Shown: positions 8,230 through 16,410 of the stretch, piece by piece
How the letters are laid out: the number at the start of each line of letters is the position of its first letter
How positions within the stretch are numbered: position 1 is the stretch's first letter
NCBI GenBank assembly: GCA_002344125.1
Contig: DDTQ01000012.1
Location: forward strand, 559,984 to 623,983
Reading direction: 5' to 3'
Source of the DNA: Ignavibacteria bacterium UBA2360
Lineage (GTDB): Bacteria > Bacteroidota > Ignavibacteria > Tepidaquicellales > OLB5
Length of the DNA stretch: 64,000 bases
Program-made: the position numbers and the translations under genes
The notes under the pieces: model-generated
Database searches by the model: none
The model's input: only the letters and a program-made list of their open reading frames with translations
Told to the model about the DNA's origin: nothing

Positions 8230-9069
8230 CTATTTAATCATCAGCATTTTTTTTGTTGAGATCGTCTTACCATCTGCGCTCAACGAATAGAAATATGTAC
8301 CGCTCGAAAGCTTCGAGCCGTCGAAATCCAGTTTATATTCACCCGGTGTCATTCTCTGATTCACAGCAACGGAAATTTCGTTTCCTAAAATATCAAATAT
8401 CCTGATCTTCACATCCGATGTTTTTGCAACCGAAAAATTTATCTGTGTAACAGGGTTGAACGGGTTAGGGTAGTTCTGCGAAAGCGAAAATTCCTTAGCA
8501 ATACTGCTTATGTTAACAATGCCAATTGGATTGTAAACCCTTACTGTTTTATTAACGCTCCAGTTCCACATATCAAGCGTATCTGCGGTTAAGTTGTTGT
8601 TTGTGCTGTTGCCTGTTGCAAACAGTGTGTCATATCCGGTAACGCCCGAAGCTGTGTATCTGAAGGTCCATGAAACTGTATCGCTGCTGAATGGTTTTGG
8701 GTGAGTATGTGTAAGCTCGCCTTCCTGTTTGCGTATCATCGTATCGCCCGGTACGCCCGTTAATGTGAGTGTATCTGAGCCGCCATCACGGTGGTTAGCT
8801 ACGTTAAAGCCGCCCGTTATTGCCGGTCCGTTTGATATCTTTACGCGGTAAAGAGCCGTAGTACCCGCCGGCACGCTGTCAGGTCCTATCACCTGCACTG
8901 TTACGTTTGGTGATGGAGCATCGTGGTGGCATACGCAGCCCAAATCTCCGCCGTTCTTCTTTGTGGTGCCAACATAACCTGTGGGGAACCAGCTGAACGA
9001 ATATGCGAACATGCTTAAAATAAACAATGCCGCTGTTGGAATAAATAATTTTCTGTAATTGAATTTCAT
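8230..9069 (-). CDS. Secreted choice-of-anchor V-like domain protein with T9SS tag
   Basis: The 279-residue product has a signal peptide or N-terminal membrane segment (LFIPTAALFILSMFAYSF), a short GGDLGCVCHHD motif near residues 41-51, a beta-sandwich of about 130 residues, and a C-terminal T9SS sorting domain from about 200 (NYPNPFNPVTQINF, IFDILGNEI, GTYFYSL, KKMLMIK). The CxCHH motif followed by a beta domain resembles the family named choice-of-anchor V in Bacteroidota. It is not a canonical CxxCH haem-binding motif. A TAAATTTG promoter box lies about 39 bases ahead of the start (9109-9116, minus strand). Molecular role unknown. Confidence 0.75.
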   Translation of the reverse strand: MKFNYRKLFIPTAALFILSMFAYSFSWFPTGYVGTTKKNGGDLGCVCHHDAPSPNVTVQVIGPDSVPAGTTALYRVKISNGPAITGGFNVANHRDGGSDTLTLTGVPGDTMIRKQEGELTHTHPKPFSSDTVSWTFRYTASGVTGYDTLFATGNSTNNNLTADTLDMWNWSVNKTVRVYNPIGIVNISSIAKEFSLSQNYPNPFNPVTQINFSVAKTSDVKIRIFDILGNEISVAVNQRMTPGEYKLDFDGSKLSSGTYFYSLSADGKTISTKKMLMIK

Positions 9070-9108
9070 TCTGTTTGTAATTTGAAGTGTGTTTTATTAA
9101 AAATTATG

Positions 9109-9116
9109 CAAATTTA
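9109..9116 (-). promoter_or_regulatory. Bacteroidota-type -7 box TAAATTTG
   Basis: It reads TAAATTTG on the minus strand, ahead of the gene starting at 9069. No TTG is present at the preferred 19-21 base spacing, so the call rests on the -7 box alone. Confidence 0.45.
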
Positions 9117-9136
9117 CTTAAATATTGAAAAATAAT

Positions 9137-9166
9137 AAACCCCGTTTAAATTGCTTAAACGGGGTT
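9137..9166 (-). terminator. Intrinsic terminator after the large YCF48 protein gene
   Basis: A 13-bp stem AAACCCCGTTTAA pairs with TTAAACGGGGTTT across a four-base loop. On the minus strand it is followed by a T-rich run and lies 25 bases past the stop at 9191. Confidence 0.85.
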
Positions 9167-9190
9167 TTGAAACTAATTGCCTGTTAAATT

Positions 9191-11356
9191 CTATTTAACC
9201 AGTATCATTTTTTTCGTATCTATCTTTTGACCGTCAGCTGTGAGTGAATAGAAATATATTCCCGTGGAAAGGTTCGAAGCGTTAAAATCAGCTGAGTATT
9301 TGCCGGCGGCTAAATTCCCGTTAAACACAGTCGCAACTTCGTTGCCTAGTACATCAAATACCTTGATAGCGACATAAGAAGCTTTCGCAATATCGTATTT
9401 AATCTGTGTGGTTGGGTTGAACGGATTTGGATAATTCTGTGAAAGCCCGAATGTTGCCGGGATTTCAGAAGATATGTTTCCGTTTGATACAACCGGTGTT
9501 ACCGTGTATGTTACAACCATCTTATCAACTCCGCTGCCCTGCTGGTAAAGCAGGTTTGCTTTATCCAGGAATACAACTCCTGCGCCCGGTGAGCTTGTTG
9601 TTGAAAGCGTTGTAAATGATGTACCTGAATTGAGTGAAAAATACGTTGTGCTTCCGCTGTATGTATTGAATGTTACCGCTGTTGGATCGTCTTTGGCAAT
9701 ATCTGTTGCCCATAACGCGCCTGTCTGGTTTAAATTTGTAAATGCAGAACCCATGTTCTGGCTCTTCCAGAAACTGCCGGATGACCATGTAGAATGATAG
9801 AATAAGTTAAGATCAAGCGATGAATTTGCCATCATCGGTATTTCTGAACCTGTAACTGTATTGATAAGTGTCCAGTTTACGCCTGTGTTGGTTGATTTCC
9901 ATACTTTACCGAAGTTTGAACCTGTTGTGCCGTCACCAACCAGAATTACATTAGGAAGCTCATATTGTATAATAACGTCACACGGACTTCTGAATACACC
10001 GCCGGGTTCGCCGCCACTGATAAGTGTCCATGATGTGCCCCAGTCCGTTGAAACTCTAAGCGGAGCGTTATCCGGAGCCAGGTAAACCCTGTTAGGAGAG
10101 TTAGGATCTACTTCCATAGGCATTCCATATGATGTCAGGTTAATTGAAGCTATCGAATTTGTCCATGTGGTGCCGTAGTTTGTGCTCACAATTACTCTGC
10201 CGCCGGATGTGCCCATTGAAGCTATCATCAGGTTAGTATCAACTGCGTTTATAAAGAATGAATGACATGTACCGCCGGGTACTGATGCGTTGAGCGTTGT
10301 CCATGTTTCACCGCGGTCAAGGCTTCTTCTTAATGTATTGCCGCTTAAAATGAAAACACCGTTCTTATTCTGGGGATGAAGCATAAAAGGATTACCGATA
10401 TTTCCGCTCGAGTTTACTTTTCTTACAAATGACCTGCTGACTGATACACCGCTCTGGAACTGCCATGTGGCGCCGCCATTTGTTGTGTTAAGAATTGCTT
10501 TGTTATCGTTTGATACTGCCCAGCCTTTTGTGCTGTTGAAGAAATATATATCACTCAGTTTTCCCTGCATCGGGTTTTCCTGGTATGTTCTTGTTGTGCC
10601 TGCGTCAGTTGTCATATTTATGAACCCGCCGCCGCCGCATGTGAACCAGCTTGTTGCTGATATCATTGATACGCCTCTTACATCAGGCTTTATTACGCTC
10701 TTATAATCCTGCATTGACCAAACTGAACCGTTGTAAACTGCTATCATTCCGTCCGCTGCTGTTGCTACTACTGTAGGCGCAACCGCGTCAATTGAAAGAA
10801 GATTTTTTGTTGTGCCTGTTGTGTAGCTTTGCCATGTTGAACCGCCGTTAACAGTATATATTACCGTTCCGTTATCTCCGCATGCGTAACCGTTTGTTGC
10901 GCTTGTGAATTTAACACCATTAAGATTGTTTACTGTGCCGCTTGTCTGCGGTGTCCATGAGTTTCCGGCATTAACTGATTTTACAACTCTGCCGCCTGCG
11001 CCTACTGCGTATCCAGTATTCTCATCTACAAAGTAAACTGAATTCAGATCGCCGCCGCCTATACCGTAATTGCCGTACGTTAAGCCTCCGTTCGTGCTGT
11101 TCATAACAGCTCCGCCATCGCCTACTAACCAAACTCTGTTGTTAATTGCGTAAACTGAATTGAAATTCAGCGCGCCTGCGTTAGGGTATGAACCGAAAGT
11201 TGCTCCTCCATCATAAGAAATAAATATCGCGCCGCCATCGCCAACTGCCATAACTATAGTACCATCTTTTGAGTAAACAGAATTAAAACCTGTTTGTGAA
11301 TAGGAGCTTAATGCAAACATTATAAGCCCTAAGAAAACTGTCAGTAGTTTCTTCAT
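9191..11356 (-). CDS. Secreted YCF48/BNR propeller protein with T9SS sorting domain
   Basis: The 721-residue product starts with a signal peptide (MKKLLTVFLGLIMFALSSYSQ). About six YCF48-like repeats of roughly 40 residues occupy the first 300 residues, each with VYA/VYF...VGDGG or CGDNG and a NGG.TW closing motif. Four or so longer BNR-type repeats follow (SLDRGETW, STNYGTTW, STDWGTSW, STNTGVNW). The C-terminal 80 residues are a T9SS sorting domain (NYPNPFNPTTQIKY, VFDVLGNEV, GIYFYSL, KKMILVK). It probably folds as two beta-propellers and is exported to the cell surface. Its ligand is unknown. It is the largest of the five tagged proteins here. Confidence 0.85.
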   Translation of the reverse strand: MKKLLTVFLGLIMFALSSYSQTGFNSVYSKDGTIVMAVGDGGAIFISYDGGATFGSYPNAGALNFNSVYAINNRVWLVGDGGAVMNSTNGGLTYGNYGIGGGDLNSVYFVDENTGYAVGAGGRVVKSVNAGNSWTPQTSGTVNNLNGVKFTSATNGYACGDNGTVIYTVNGGSTWQSYTTGTTKNLLSIDAVAPTVVATAADGMIAVYNGSVWSMQDYKSVIKPDVRGVSMISATSWFTCGGGGFINMTTDAGTTRTYQENPMQGKLSDIYFFNSTKGWAVSNDNKAILNTTNGGATWQFQSGVSVSRSFVRKVNSSGNIGNPFMLHPQNKNGVFILSGNTLRRSLDRGETWTTLNASVPGGTCHSFFINAVDTNLMIASMGTSGGRVIVSTNYGTTWTNSIASINLTSYGMPMEVDPNSPNRVYLAPDNAPLRVSTDWGTSWTLISGGEPGGVFRSPCDVIIQYELPNVILVGDGTTGSNFGKVWKSTNTGVNWTLINTVTGSEIPMMANSSLDLNLFYHSTWSSGSFWKSQNMGSAFTNLNQTGALWATDIAKDDPTAVTFNTYSGSTTYFSLNSGTSFTTLSTTSSPGAGVVFLDKANLLYQQGSGVDKMVVTYTVTPVVSNGNISSEIPATFGLSQNYPNPFNPTTQIKYDIAKASYVAIKVFDVLGNEVATVFNGNLAAGKYSADFNASNLSTGIYFYSLTADGQKIDTKKMILVK

Positions 11357-11520
11357 TTTTTCTTTCTTAGTGTTAAATATTAAATAGTTTTATTATAATT
11401 TCGTAAAAATATGCAAACATTTTTACTTTAGCAATAGGCTAAAAATAAACATTCTAACTGATTTAGTTACTAAAAATTAGATATTTTGACTAATAAATTT
11501 CATAAATTAAATAAAATTGT

Positions 11521-11528
11521 TATCTTTG
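11521..11528 (+). promoter_or_regulatory. -7 box TATCTTTG
   Basis: An exact TAnnTTTG match 48 bases ahead of the YqhA-family start. There is no well-spaced TTG upstream. Confidence 0.5.
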
Positions 11529-11576
11529 CCTTAATATTGTTAAAATTACTGTTTTTATAAGGAAATAGGGTAGAGT

Positions 11577-12104
11577 ATGTTCATCCAGTTCATAGAAAAA
11601 ATGCTGTGGAAAAGCAGGTATATGGTTATTTTCGCTGTTATTTCAGCAATTTTATCTGCGCTTATTATGATCGTTATGGGTACCATTGAGGTTGTTGGTG
11701 TGGTTAGTGAATTCTCTCATGCATTTTCAAGCACCGAAGCGTATGAAGAGTTCGGTAAGAATACTGTCTCGCACCTTGTCGGAGCAATTGACTATTACCT
11801 TATCGGTACGGTATTCCTGATTTTCGGCATCGGATTGTATGAGCTTTTCATCAGCAAAATTGATGTCGCCGAAAAAGATGAAACTTCGTCAAAAGTACTT
11901 ATCATACACGATCTTGACGCGCTCAAAGAAAAAATTGCAAAGGTAGTTATTATGGTTTTGATCGTCACATTTTTCAAATACGCGATCAACTTCCATTACA
12001 CAGAAATGATTAATCTCTTATACCTGAGTATTGGAATACTGCTGATAGCCGTTTCAATTTACTTAACGCATAAATCAAGCAGCGCCGCAGGTAAAGGACA
12101 TTGA
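11577..12104 (+). CDS. YqhA/UPF0114 family membrane protein
   Basis: The 175-residue product matches the UPF0114 family: an N-terminal FIEKMLWKSRYMV segment, a first membrane span (MVIFAVISAILSALIMIVMG), a second span with YYLIGTVFLIFGIGLYELFI, then a cytoplasmic stretch with HDLDALKEKIAKVV leading into a third span and a fourth at the C terminus. Family members are small inner-membrane proteins of uncertain function. The start has an AGGAAATAGG-type stretch upstream and a TATCTTTG box at 11521. Length is normal for the family. It is not obviously co-transcribed with neighbours. Confidence 0.85.
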   Translation: MFIQFIEKMLWKSRYMVIFAVISAILSALIMIVMGTIEVVGVVSEFSHAFSSTEAYEEFGKNTVSHLVGAIDYYLIGTVFLIFGIGLYELFISKIDVAEKDETSSKVLIIHDLDALKEKIAKVVIMVLIVTFFKYAINFHYTEMINLLYLSIGILLIAVSIYLTHKSSSAAGKGH

Positions 12105-12106
12105 TC

Positions 12107-12162
12107 GTGAAAGGTCAAACGTGAAACGTGAAACGTGAAACGTGAAACGTCAAACGTGAAAA
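12107..12162 (+). repeat. Heptamer tandem repeat GTGAAAC, eight units
   Basis: Eight contiguous 7-bp units (GTGAAAC with variants GTGAAAG, GTCAAAC, GTGAAAA) begin two bases after the YqhA-family stop. The unit has no coding role. Confidence 0.9.
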
Positions 12163-12191
12163 GTAAAATCGTATAAAAGGGATTTCTGAAT

Positions 12192-12548
12192 ATGAATACC
12201 GATTGGCTTAGGGAATATTGCATGAGATTTAGCGGGGCGACAGAAGAAGTGCAGTGGGAAGATCACCTGCTCTTCAAAGTTGGCGGAAAGATCTTTGTGA
12301 TATCTGCGCTTGATAATACCGCTGAGAATATGATGTCTATAAAATGCGACCCGGAAATATTTGATGAGCTTGTGGAAACCGAAGGAATCGTTCCCGCGCC
12401 GTACCTTGCAAAGGCTAAATGGATAGCAGTCAAAAAAAATTGCAGGCTTAAGCCTGCGGAGCTCAAGGCTCTAATAAAAACATCTTACAACCTTGTCTTC
12501 CAAAAATTACCCAAAAGAGTAAAGACCGAAATCCAATTCCCCTCTTGA
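12192..12548 (+). CDS. MmcQ/YjbR-like protein
   Basis: The 118-residue product matches the YjbR/MmcQ (CyaY-like fold) family: LREYCMRFSGATEEVQWEDHLLFKVGGKIF at the start, a central KCDPEIFDEL..TEG segment and a YLAKAKWIAV motif followed by a C-terminal helix. Members were annotated as DNA-binding, but a molecular role is not established. The last codons (IQFPS) and stop overlap the start of a CCCCTCTTGAGAGGGG palindrome, so the 3' end of the gene appears to be made of repeat sequence. A second family member is at 51139. Confidence 0.85.
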   Translation: MNTDWLREYCMRFSGATEEVQWEDHLLFKVGGKIFVISALDNTAENMMSIKCDPEIFDELVETEGIVPAPYLAKAKWIAVKKNCRLKPAELKALIKTSYNLVFQKLPKRVKTEIQFPS

Positions 12549-12575
12549 GAGGGGTGGGCTTTAGCCCGGGGTGTG
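12536..12575. repeat. CCCCTCT/GGGCTTTAGCCC repeat overlapping a gene end
   Basis: Two short palindromes, CCCCTCT-TG-AGAGGGG and GGGC-TTTA-GCCC, stand side by side. The first supplies the stop codon of the YjbR-like gene. The GGGCTTTAGCCC word recurs in the CCCCGGC repeat at about 20560. Confidence 0.6.
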
Positions 12576-12613
12576 TAAAAACATTTAAACAATTAGGCAA
12601 AATATATACGAAT

Positions 12614-13669
12614 TCACTCCATCGGCTTCCCGGTTTTATAATTTATGATCTTTGAATCCTTACCCGGCTTCTGTATGTAAGTGATCTCTTCAGCAGCGTT
12701 TTTATTCATCAGTACCGTTTCGCCTATTGTGAATCCCTTAACAGTAACTTCTGCAATGCTGTAAACTTCATTTTCGTATTTTATCCGCAGTTTGTTGTGA
12801 TTGGCAAAATCACCCGCCACAGCCACTGCTATGTGACCCGGAAAATACACCAGCCGGTAATCTATTCCGGTCTGCTCAAGCAGTGAGGCGTATAGAATTG
12901 TCAACCCGCTGCAATCTGAAACTCCTGTCATCAGGACTTCATTGGGTCGTTTTAATATCTCGTAATCACCGTAAGCTTCTCTTTGGCTGAACGCTATTTC
13001 ACGGGTGACAAAATCAAGTATCTTCTGTGCCTTTGTTTCATTTTTGTCATTCTCGTTTATGATCTGCTCCAGAAATCTACTCAGGCTTGTTTCACCTTTT
13101 ACGGAAACAAACGCTCCGTGATTAGCCATATATTTATTTTTTCCTGTTTCAACTCCCGTGTTGCCGCCGTAAACTGTGGAATCATCCGCGAAATCTGCCA
13201 GCTCAAGTATCGTCTGCGTATAACTTATCCCATCCCTGAATTTCACCGTTACCCCTCGCGAGCTGTCCGGTTTAAAATCATGTTTCGGCATTCTGAAAAG
13301 CAGCCTGTCTGTTCCCTTGTGCGTGTATGAACCAAGGAACACGTCACCGTTCTGTTCAAATCCAAACTCAACTGTACTTCTGTCAATGGTTAGTTTATTC
13401 AGCGTAGTGTTACTGTCAAAATCCGTTTTATTGATCGCGAAGTATAATGTCTTTTCGTCCATATCGTAAAGCTTAAGGTCTGCTTCAGTTCCGGTTATCT
13501 GCTGTACAAAATCCTTGCTGCGAAACATTGGCTCAGACATATAGCCAACAACAGCATCACGAAGACGTTTGCTGTTGTGGGTATCGGTAAACTCTTCCTG
13601 CTTTTGGGCGCAGCCTGTTAGAATTATAGCTGTTAAACTTACCGCAAGTATGTTCCGGATAACTTTCAA
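12614..13669 (-). CDS. Lipoprotein with transglutaminase-like domain
   Basis: The 351-residue product has a lipoprotein signal peptide with lipobox LTGC (Cys20). After about 190 residues of mostly beta sequence comes a transglutaminase/cysteine-protease-like core: SDCSGLTILYASLLEQTG with the candidate nucleophile Cys253, then YFPGHIAVAV with His279. The third acidic residue of the triad is not obvious. By family, such domains cleave or cross-link peptides, but a purely structural role is possible. The start codon region overlaps the end of the phosphoesterase gene upstream by four bases (ATGA-type), so the two are co-translated. Confidence 0.75.
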   Translation of the reverse strand: MKVIRNILAVSLTAIILTGCAQKQEEFTDTHNSKRLRDAVVGYMSEPMFRSKDFVQQITGTEADLKLYDMDEKTLYFAINKTDFDSNTTLNKLTIDRSTVEFGFEQNGDVFLGSYTHKGTDRLLFRMPKHDFKPDSSRGVTVKFRDGISYTQTILELADFADDSTVYGGNTGVETGKNKYMANHGAFVSVKGETSLSRFLEQIINENDKNETKAQKILDFVTREIAFSQREAYGDYEILKRPNEVLMTGVSDCSGLTILYASLLEQTGIDYRLVYFPGHIAVAVAGDFANHNKLRIKYENEVYSIAEVTVKGFTIGETVLMNKNAAEEITYIQKPGKDSKIINYKTGKPME

Positions 13670-14385
13670 CTTTTTTCAAACTTTATTATCTCAGTATGTA
13701 TTTCTTTACCGAACTTAATGATGCGGTAGCCAAACTCATTAATATCAGTTATTATATCCTCTGTGTGCTTCAATGCCTGGTATGATGCCGAGGGTGTTAA
13801 GTATTGCCTGATATTTCCTTCTTCTGCCGTATCTTCGTTGTGAAGATGCCCGCAGAATATTGTAATTTCGTTCTTGGCAGAACGAAGCAGTGATTTAATT
13901 TCATCGCGGCCTTTCAGGGAATATAATTTATCTACAATTGAATCCACACGCAAAACCGGGTGGTGAATAAAAATTGTTATCGGTAATTCGGTAACAATTT
14001 TTTCCTTCAGCCGGTTTAATTGATCAGTGCTGAATGATGATGTTGATGTATCAAGAAAAATGTATCTGAATCCGGCATCATCATAGGAATAAAACAGCTC
14101 GTTATCGCTTTCGCTTACAGTTTGAATGTGCTTTCTTACATCCTCAAATGTGTCATGGTTGCCTAAAATAACTTTATACCCGATCCCGCAATTGTTCAGT
14201 GAAGCAAAGAACATATCATGCGCGGCAGCGCTGCCTATATCACCCCCGAAGATGATCTCATCAATATCACCGCGCTGCGTGATATCATCAAGTATGATGC
14301 GCCAGTTCTTTTCCTGGTTCACTCCCAAGCCCGAAACGTCATCTTCCGCAAAGTGTATATCTGTTATAAACGCTGTTGTTTTCAT
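13666..14385 (-). CDS. Calcineurin-like metallophosphoesterase
   Basis: The 239-residue product carries all the metal motifs of the calcineurin-like phosphoesterase family in order: TDIHF near residue 8, GGDIGS near 46, GNHD near 74, IFIHHPV near 140 and CGHLHNE near 177. It lacks a signal peptide, so it is probably cytoplasmic and hydrolyses a phosphodiester or phosphomonoester; the substrate cannot be read. Spacing is that of the CpdA/YfcE-type single-domain enzymes. The downstream lipoprotein gene overlaps it by four bases. Confidence 0.85.
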   Translation of the reverse strand: MKTTAFITDIHFAEDDVSGLGVNQEKNWRIILDDITQRGDIDEIIFGGDIGSAAAHDMFFASLNNCGIGYKVILGNHDTFEDVRKHIQTVSESDNELFYSYDDAGFRYIFLDTSTSSFSTDQLNRLKEKIVTELPITIFIHHPVLRVDSIVDKLYSLKGRDEIKSLLRSAKNEITIFCGHLHNEDTAEEGNIRQYLTPSASYQALKHTEDIITDINEFGYRIIKFGKEIHTEIIKFEKS

Positions 14386-14469
14386 TGGACTGATTATTTA
14401 TCTAATTTATAATTCTGTTATTCATTTTACAATGAAGTAAATTTTGAGATATAGGGATATTTTTTTGTT

Positions 14470-14587
14470 TTTACCCTCACCCACCCGGCCCGCCTGACTG
14501 CCTGTAGAGTTTCCCGGAGGGAGAGGGGAGAGCTGATTGAAGTTTTAAGAAATGTTCCCCCCTCTCTTTTTTAGGAGAAGGGTTAGT
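14470..14587. repeat. CCCGGAGGGAGAGGGG repeat carrying the 18-bp module
   Basis: A roughly 118-bp element with purine-rich CCCGGAGGGAGAGGGG and a complementary CCCCTCTC stretch, beginning CACCC. The 18-bp module CCTGACTGCCTGTAGAGT sits at 14493-14510. The same arrangement recurs at 32050-32168. Confidence 0.7.
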
Positions 14588-14700
14588 TATTAAAACGCAA
14601 TAAAATTCTAACTTATATTATTGAGTAGGATGTTATACAATTTGAACCGCATTGAAAATATGTTATTTATTTATGAATTATATAATTGTTTACTTTTAAC

Positions 14701-14708
14701 TAAATTTG
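14701..14708 (+). promoter_or_regulatory. -7 box TAAATTTG for the tRNA gene
   Basis: An exact TAnnTTTG box 16 bases ahead of the first tRNA base. The nearest upstream TTG (14686) is only 12 bases away. Confidence 0.5.
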
Positions 14709-14724
14709 TATCCGTTTGTATATT

Positions 14725-14796
14725 GCTCCCGTAGTGTAATGGATAGCACGTCAGGTTCCGGTCCTGCCGGTGAGGGTTCGAGTCCTTCCGGGAGTA
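14725..14796 (+). tRNA. tRNA-Arg, anticodon CCG
   Basis: A 72-base cloverleaf. Acceptor GCTCCCG pairs with CGGGAGT. The D arm is GTGT/GCAC with an AATGGATA loop. The anticodon loop TTCCGGT gives anticodon CCG, reading CGG codons. A short variable region is followed by T arm GAGGG/CCTTC with TTCGAGT. The base of the anticodon stem has a T-C mismatch, otherwise the fold is regular. The discriminator base is A and CCA is not encoded. A promoter box precedes it at 14701. Confidence 0.9.
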
Positions 14797-14807
14797 CAAA
14801 TACAATT

Positions 14808-14882
14808 GGAAATTACGAATTACGAATTAATAATTTAGTAGAGGCAATTATTTCGTAATTCATAATTCATAATTCGTAATTG
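14808..14882. repeat. AATTACGAATTA inverted repeats
   Basis: AT-rich words AATTACGAATTACGAATTA on the left and ATTCATAATTCATAATTCGT on the right form interrupted inverted repeats between the tRNA and the TRIC-like gene. Confidence 0.7.
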
Positions 14883-14887
14883 ATCGT

Positions 14888-15505
14888 TTGGACGCATTAC
14901 TAAAAACCATTGAGATCCTCGGTATCTTCGCGTTTGCTATCACGGGTATTATTGAAGCCCGAAGAAAGCAGATGGATATTATCGGAACTTATTCTGTTGC
15001 GATGGTTACAGCCTTCGGCGGTGGTACCCTCCGGGATGTGCTCATCAATCATTACCCGCTCTTCTGGATGCAAAACTACAACTACCCGATAATGATACTC
15101 GCGCTTGCGGTACTTTCAATATTTGTTTTAAGGAAATCGATCAGCTTTTCAAAGCCTGTGCTCATGATACTCGGTTTGCTTGATGCCCTTGGACTCGGCC
15201 TCTTCAGCGCCCTTGGAACAAGCTACGCGCTGAGCGCGGGAGTGTATTGGTTCAACGCTGTGCTTATCGGCGTAATTACGGGAGTGTTCGGCGGCGTAAT
15301 GCGCGATGTCATCTGCAATGAAGTGCCGGTGTTTTTCAGGCAGTCACAGCTGTACGCTACGTGTTCATTCATTGGCTCACTGGTATTTGTTTTACTGGTA
15401 AACTTTTTCCCTGGGGAGCCTCTCATCCCGCTCTTCAGTTCCATCTCTGCCGCGTTTGTATTGAGAGTTATCTCAATAAAGTATAACATCCAATTGAAGT
15501 TTTAG
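14888..15505 (+). CDS. TRIC-like cation channel family protein (UPF0126)
   Basis: The 205-residue product has two copies of the UPF0126/bacterial TRIC module, each with three membrane spans and a glycine-rich loop: AFGGGTLRDVLI near residue 43 and GVFGGVMRDVICNEVP near 135. Seven membrane segments are expected. Prokaryotic family members form homotrimeric monovalent-cation channels. The start is TTG at 14888, because the family's N-terminal helix begins here and no in-frame ATG precedes it. Only four bases separate the stop from the next gene, so it is the first gene of a probable operon. Confidence 0.8.
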   Translation: MDALLKTIEILGIFAFAITGIIEARRKQMDIIGTYSVAMVTAFGGGTLRDVLINHYPLFWMQNYNYPIMILALAVLSIFVLRKSISFSKPVLMILGLLDALGLGLFSALGTSYALSAGVYWFNAVLIGVITGVFGGVMRDVICNEVPVFFRQSQLYATCSFIGSLVFVLLVNFFPGEPLIPLFSSISAAFVLRVISIKYNIQLKF

Positions 15506-15509
15506 TCCT

Positions 15510-16406
15510 ATGGAAGAAAAATTCTCATACAGTAAAACTCTAAAAACTGATCCTCAAAATTCATTTCTGAACCTGCAGCAGTTATTATTTATAACCTCAA
15601 AACAGCTTACAAAGTTTTTTTATTATACCCGCGTCACTCCGCACCAGGTAATATTGCTATCATTAATTTTCGGAGTTACTGCTTCATATCTGTTTGTACT
15701 ACCCGGCAAATATTACGCTATTGGGGGAGCTGTTCTGCTGTTCTACAAAAATGTGCTTGATAAAGTCGATGGCTCGCTTGCGCGCGCAAAAGGACTCGAC
15801 TCACGGCGCGGAAGGTTTTATGATTCCATTTCTGATTTTATCGTCACGTTCACAAGCTTTGCTGCTGTTTCATATAATCTATATTTAATATGGGGTTCGT
15901 ATCTGGCCTTTGTTATCGGATTCGCTGCCATGATATGCTCTATGCTGCATTGTTCTTACTTTATCTTTTACCAGGTTTCGTTTATAAGATCAACCGGCAA
16001 GGGAACACAAAACAGGCTCAAAGAAACCCTCACTGCCGAAGATATTGCTTCGCAGGATAAATGGACAACCTTTCTGCAAAGGATCTTTCAGCTCATTTAC
16101 GGCTGGCAGGATTGGCTCTTTTATAAACTTGATCAGATTATGATCCATAAGCTTACTCAACACACTCAACTCACTCAAAACACTCAGATCACTCAAGCTT
16201 GGTATCAAAACAAGCCGTTTCTCACCTTAGCAAGTTCGCTCTCAATTGGCACCCATATTTTCCTGATATGTATTGCCGCCTTAACTGGCAGGTATGATTA
16301 CTATATATTTGTGAATTTAATATTTATGAACTTATTGCTAATTTTAAGCGTTGTTTATCATTACAGCTCCACCATAAATAAACTGAAAACACAAAATTAC
16401 CGGTAA
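15510..16406 (+). CDS. CDP-alcohol phosphatidyltransferase family protein
   Basis: The 298-residue membrane protein contains the complete family signature DGx2ARx8Gx3Dx3D, running from Asp87 to Asp109, which binds the divalent metals and the CDP-alcohol. Several hydrophobic spans surround it. By family it transfers a phosphatidyl or phospho-alcohol group from a CDP donor to make phospholipids; donor and acceptor cannot be read. Residues of about 211-230 are a Thr-Gln-rich low-complexity stretch (LTQHTQLTQNTQITQ) encoded by near-repeats of ACTCAA, apparently a lineage-specific expansion in a loop. Overlapping operon partner of the pterin gene, four bases away. Confidence 0.85.
   Translation: MEEKFSYSKTLKTDPQNSFLNLQQLLFITSKQLTKFFYYTRVTPHQVILLSLIFGVTASYLFVLPGKYYAIGGAVLLFYKNVLDKVDGSLARAKGLDSRRGRFYDSISDFIVTFTSFAAVSYNLYLIWGSYLAFVIGFAAMICSMLHCSYFIFYQVSFIRSTGKGTQNRLKETLTAEDIASQDKWTTFLQRIFQLIYGWQDWLFYKLDQIMIHKLTQHTQLTQNTQITQAWYQNKPFLTLASSLSIGTHIFLICIAALTGRYDYYIFVNLIFMNLLLILSVVYHYSSTINKLKTQNYR
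16145..16197 (+). repeat. ACTCAA-type microrepeat inside the CDP-alcohol transferase gene
   Basis: Short near-repeats of ACTCAA/CACTCA encode the Thr-Gln-rich stretch. The reading frame is kept. Confidence 0.7.
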
Positions 16407-16410
16407 CAAA

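Larger units (their letters stand above)
14386..14724. other. Intergenic region with a composite repeat
   Basis: Contains the repeat at 14470-14587 and then AT-rich DNA leading into the tRNA promoter box at 14701-14708. No gene was seen. Confidence 0.5.

Noticed and set aside
8900..8960. Haem c-binding site in the T9SS protein at 8230
   Set aside because: The motif is GCVCHH, not CxxCH; haem attachment is not supported.
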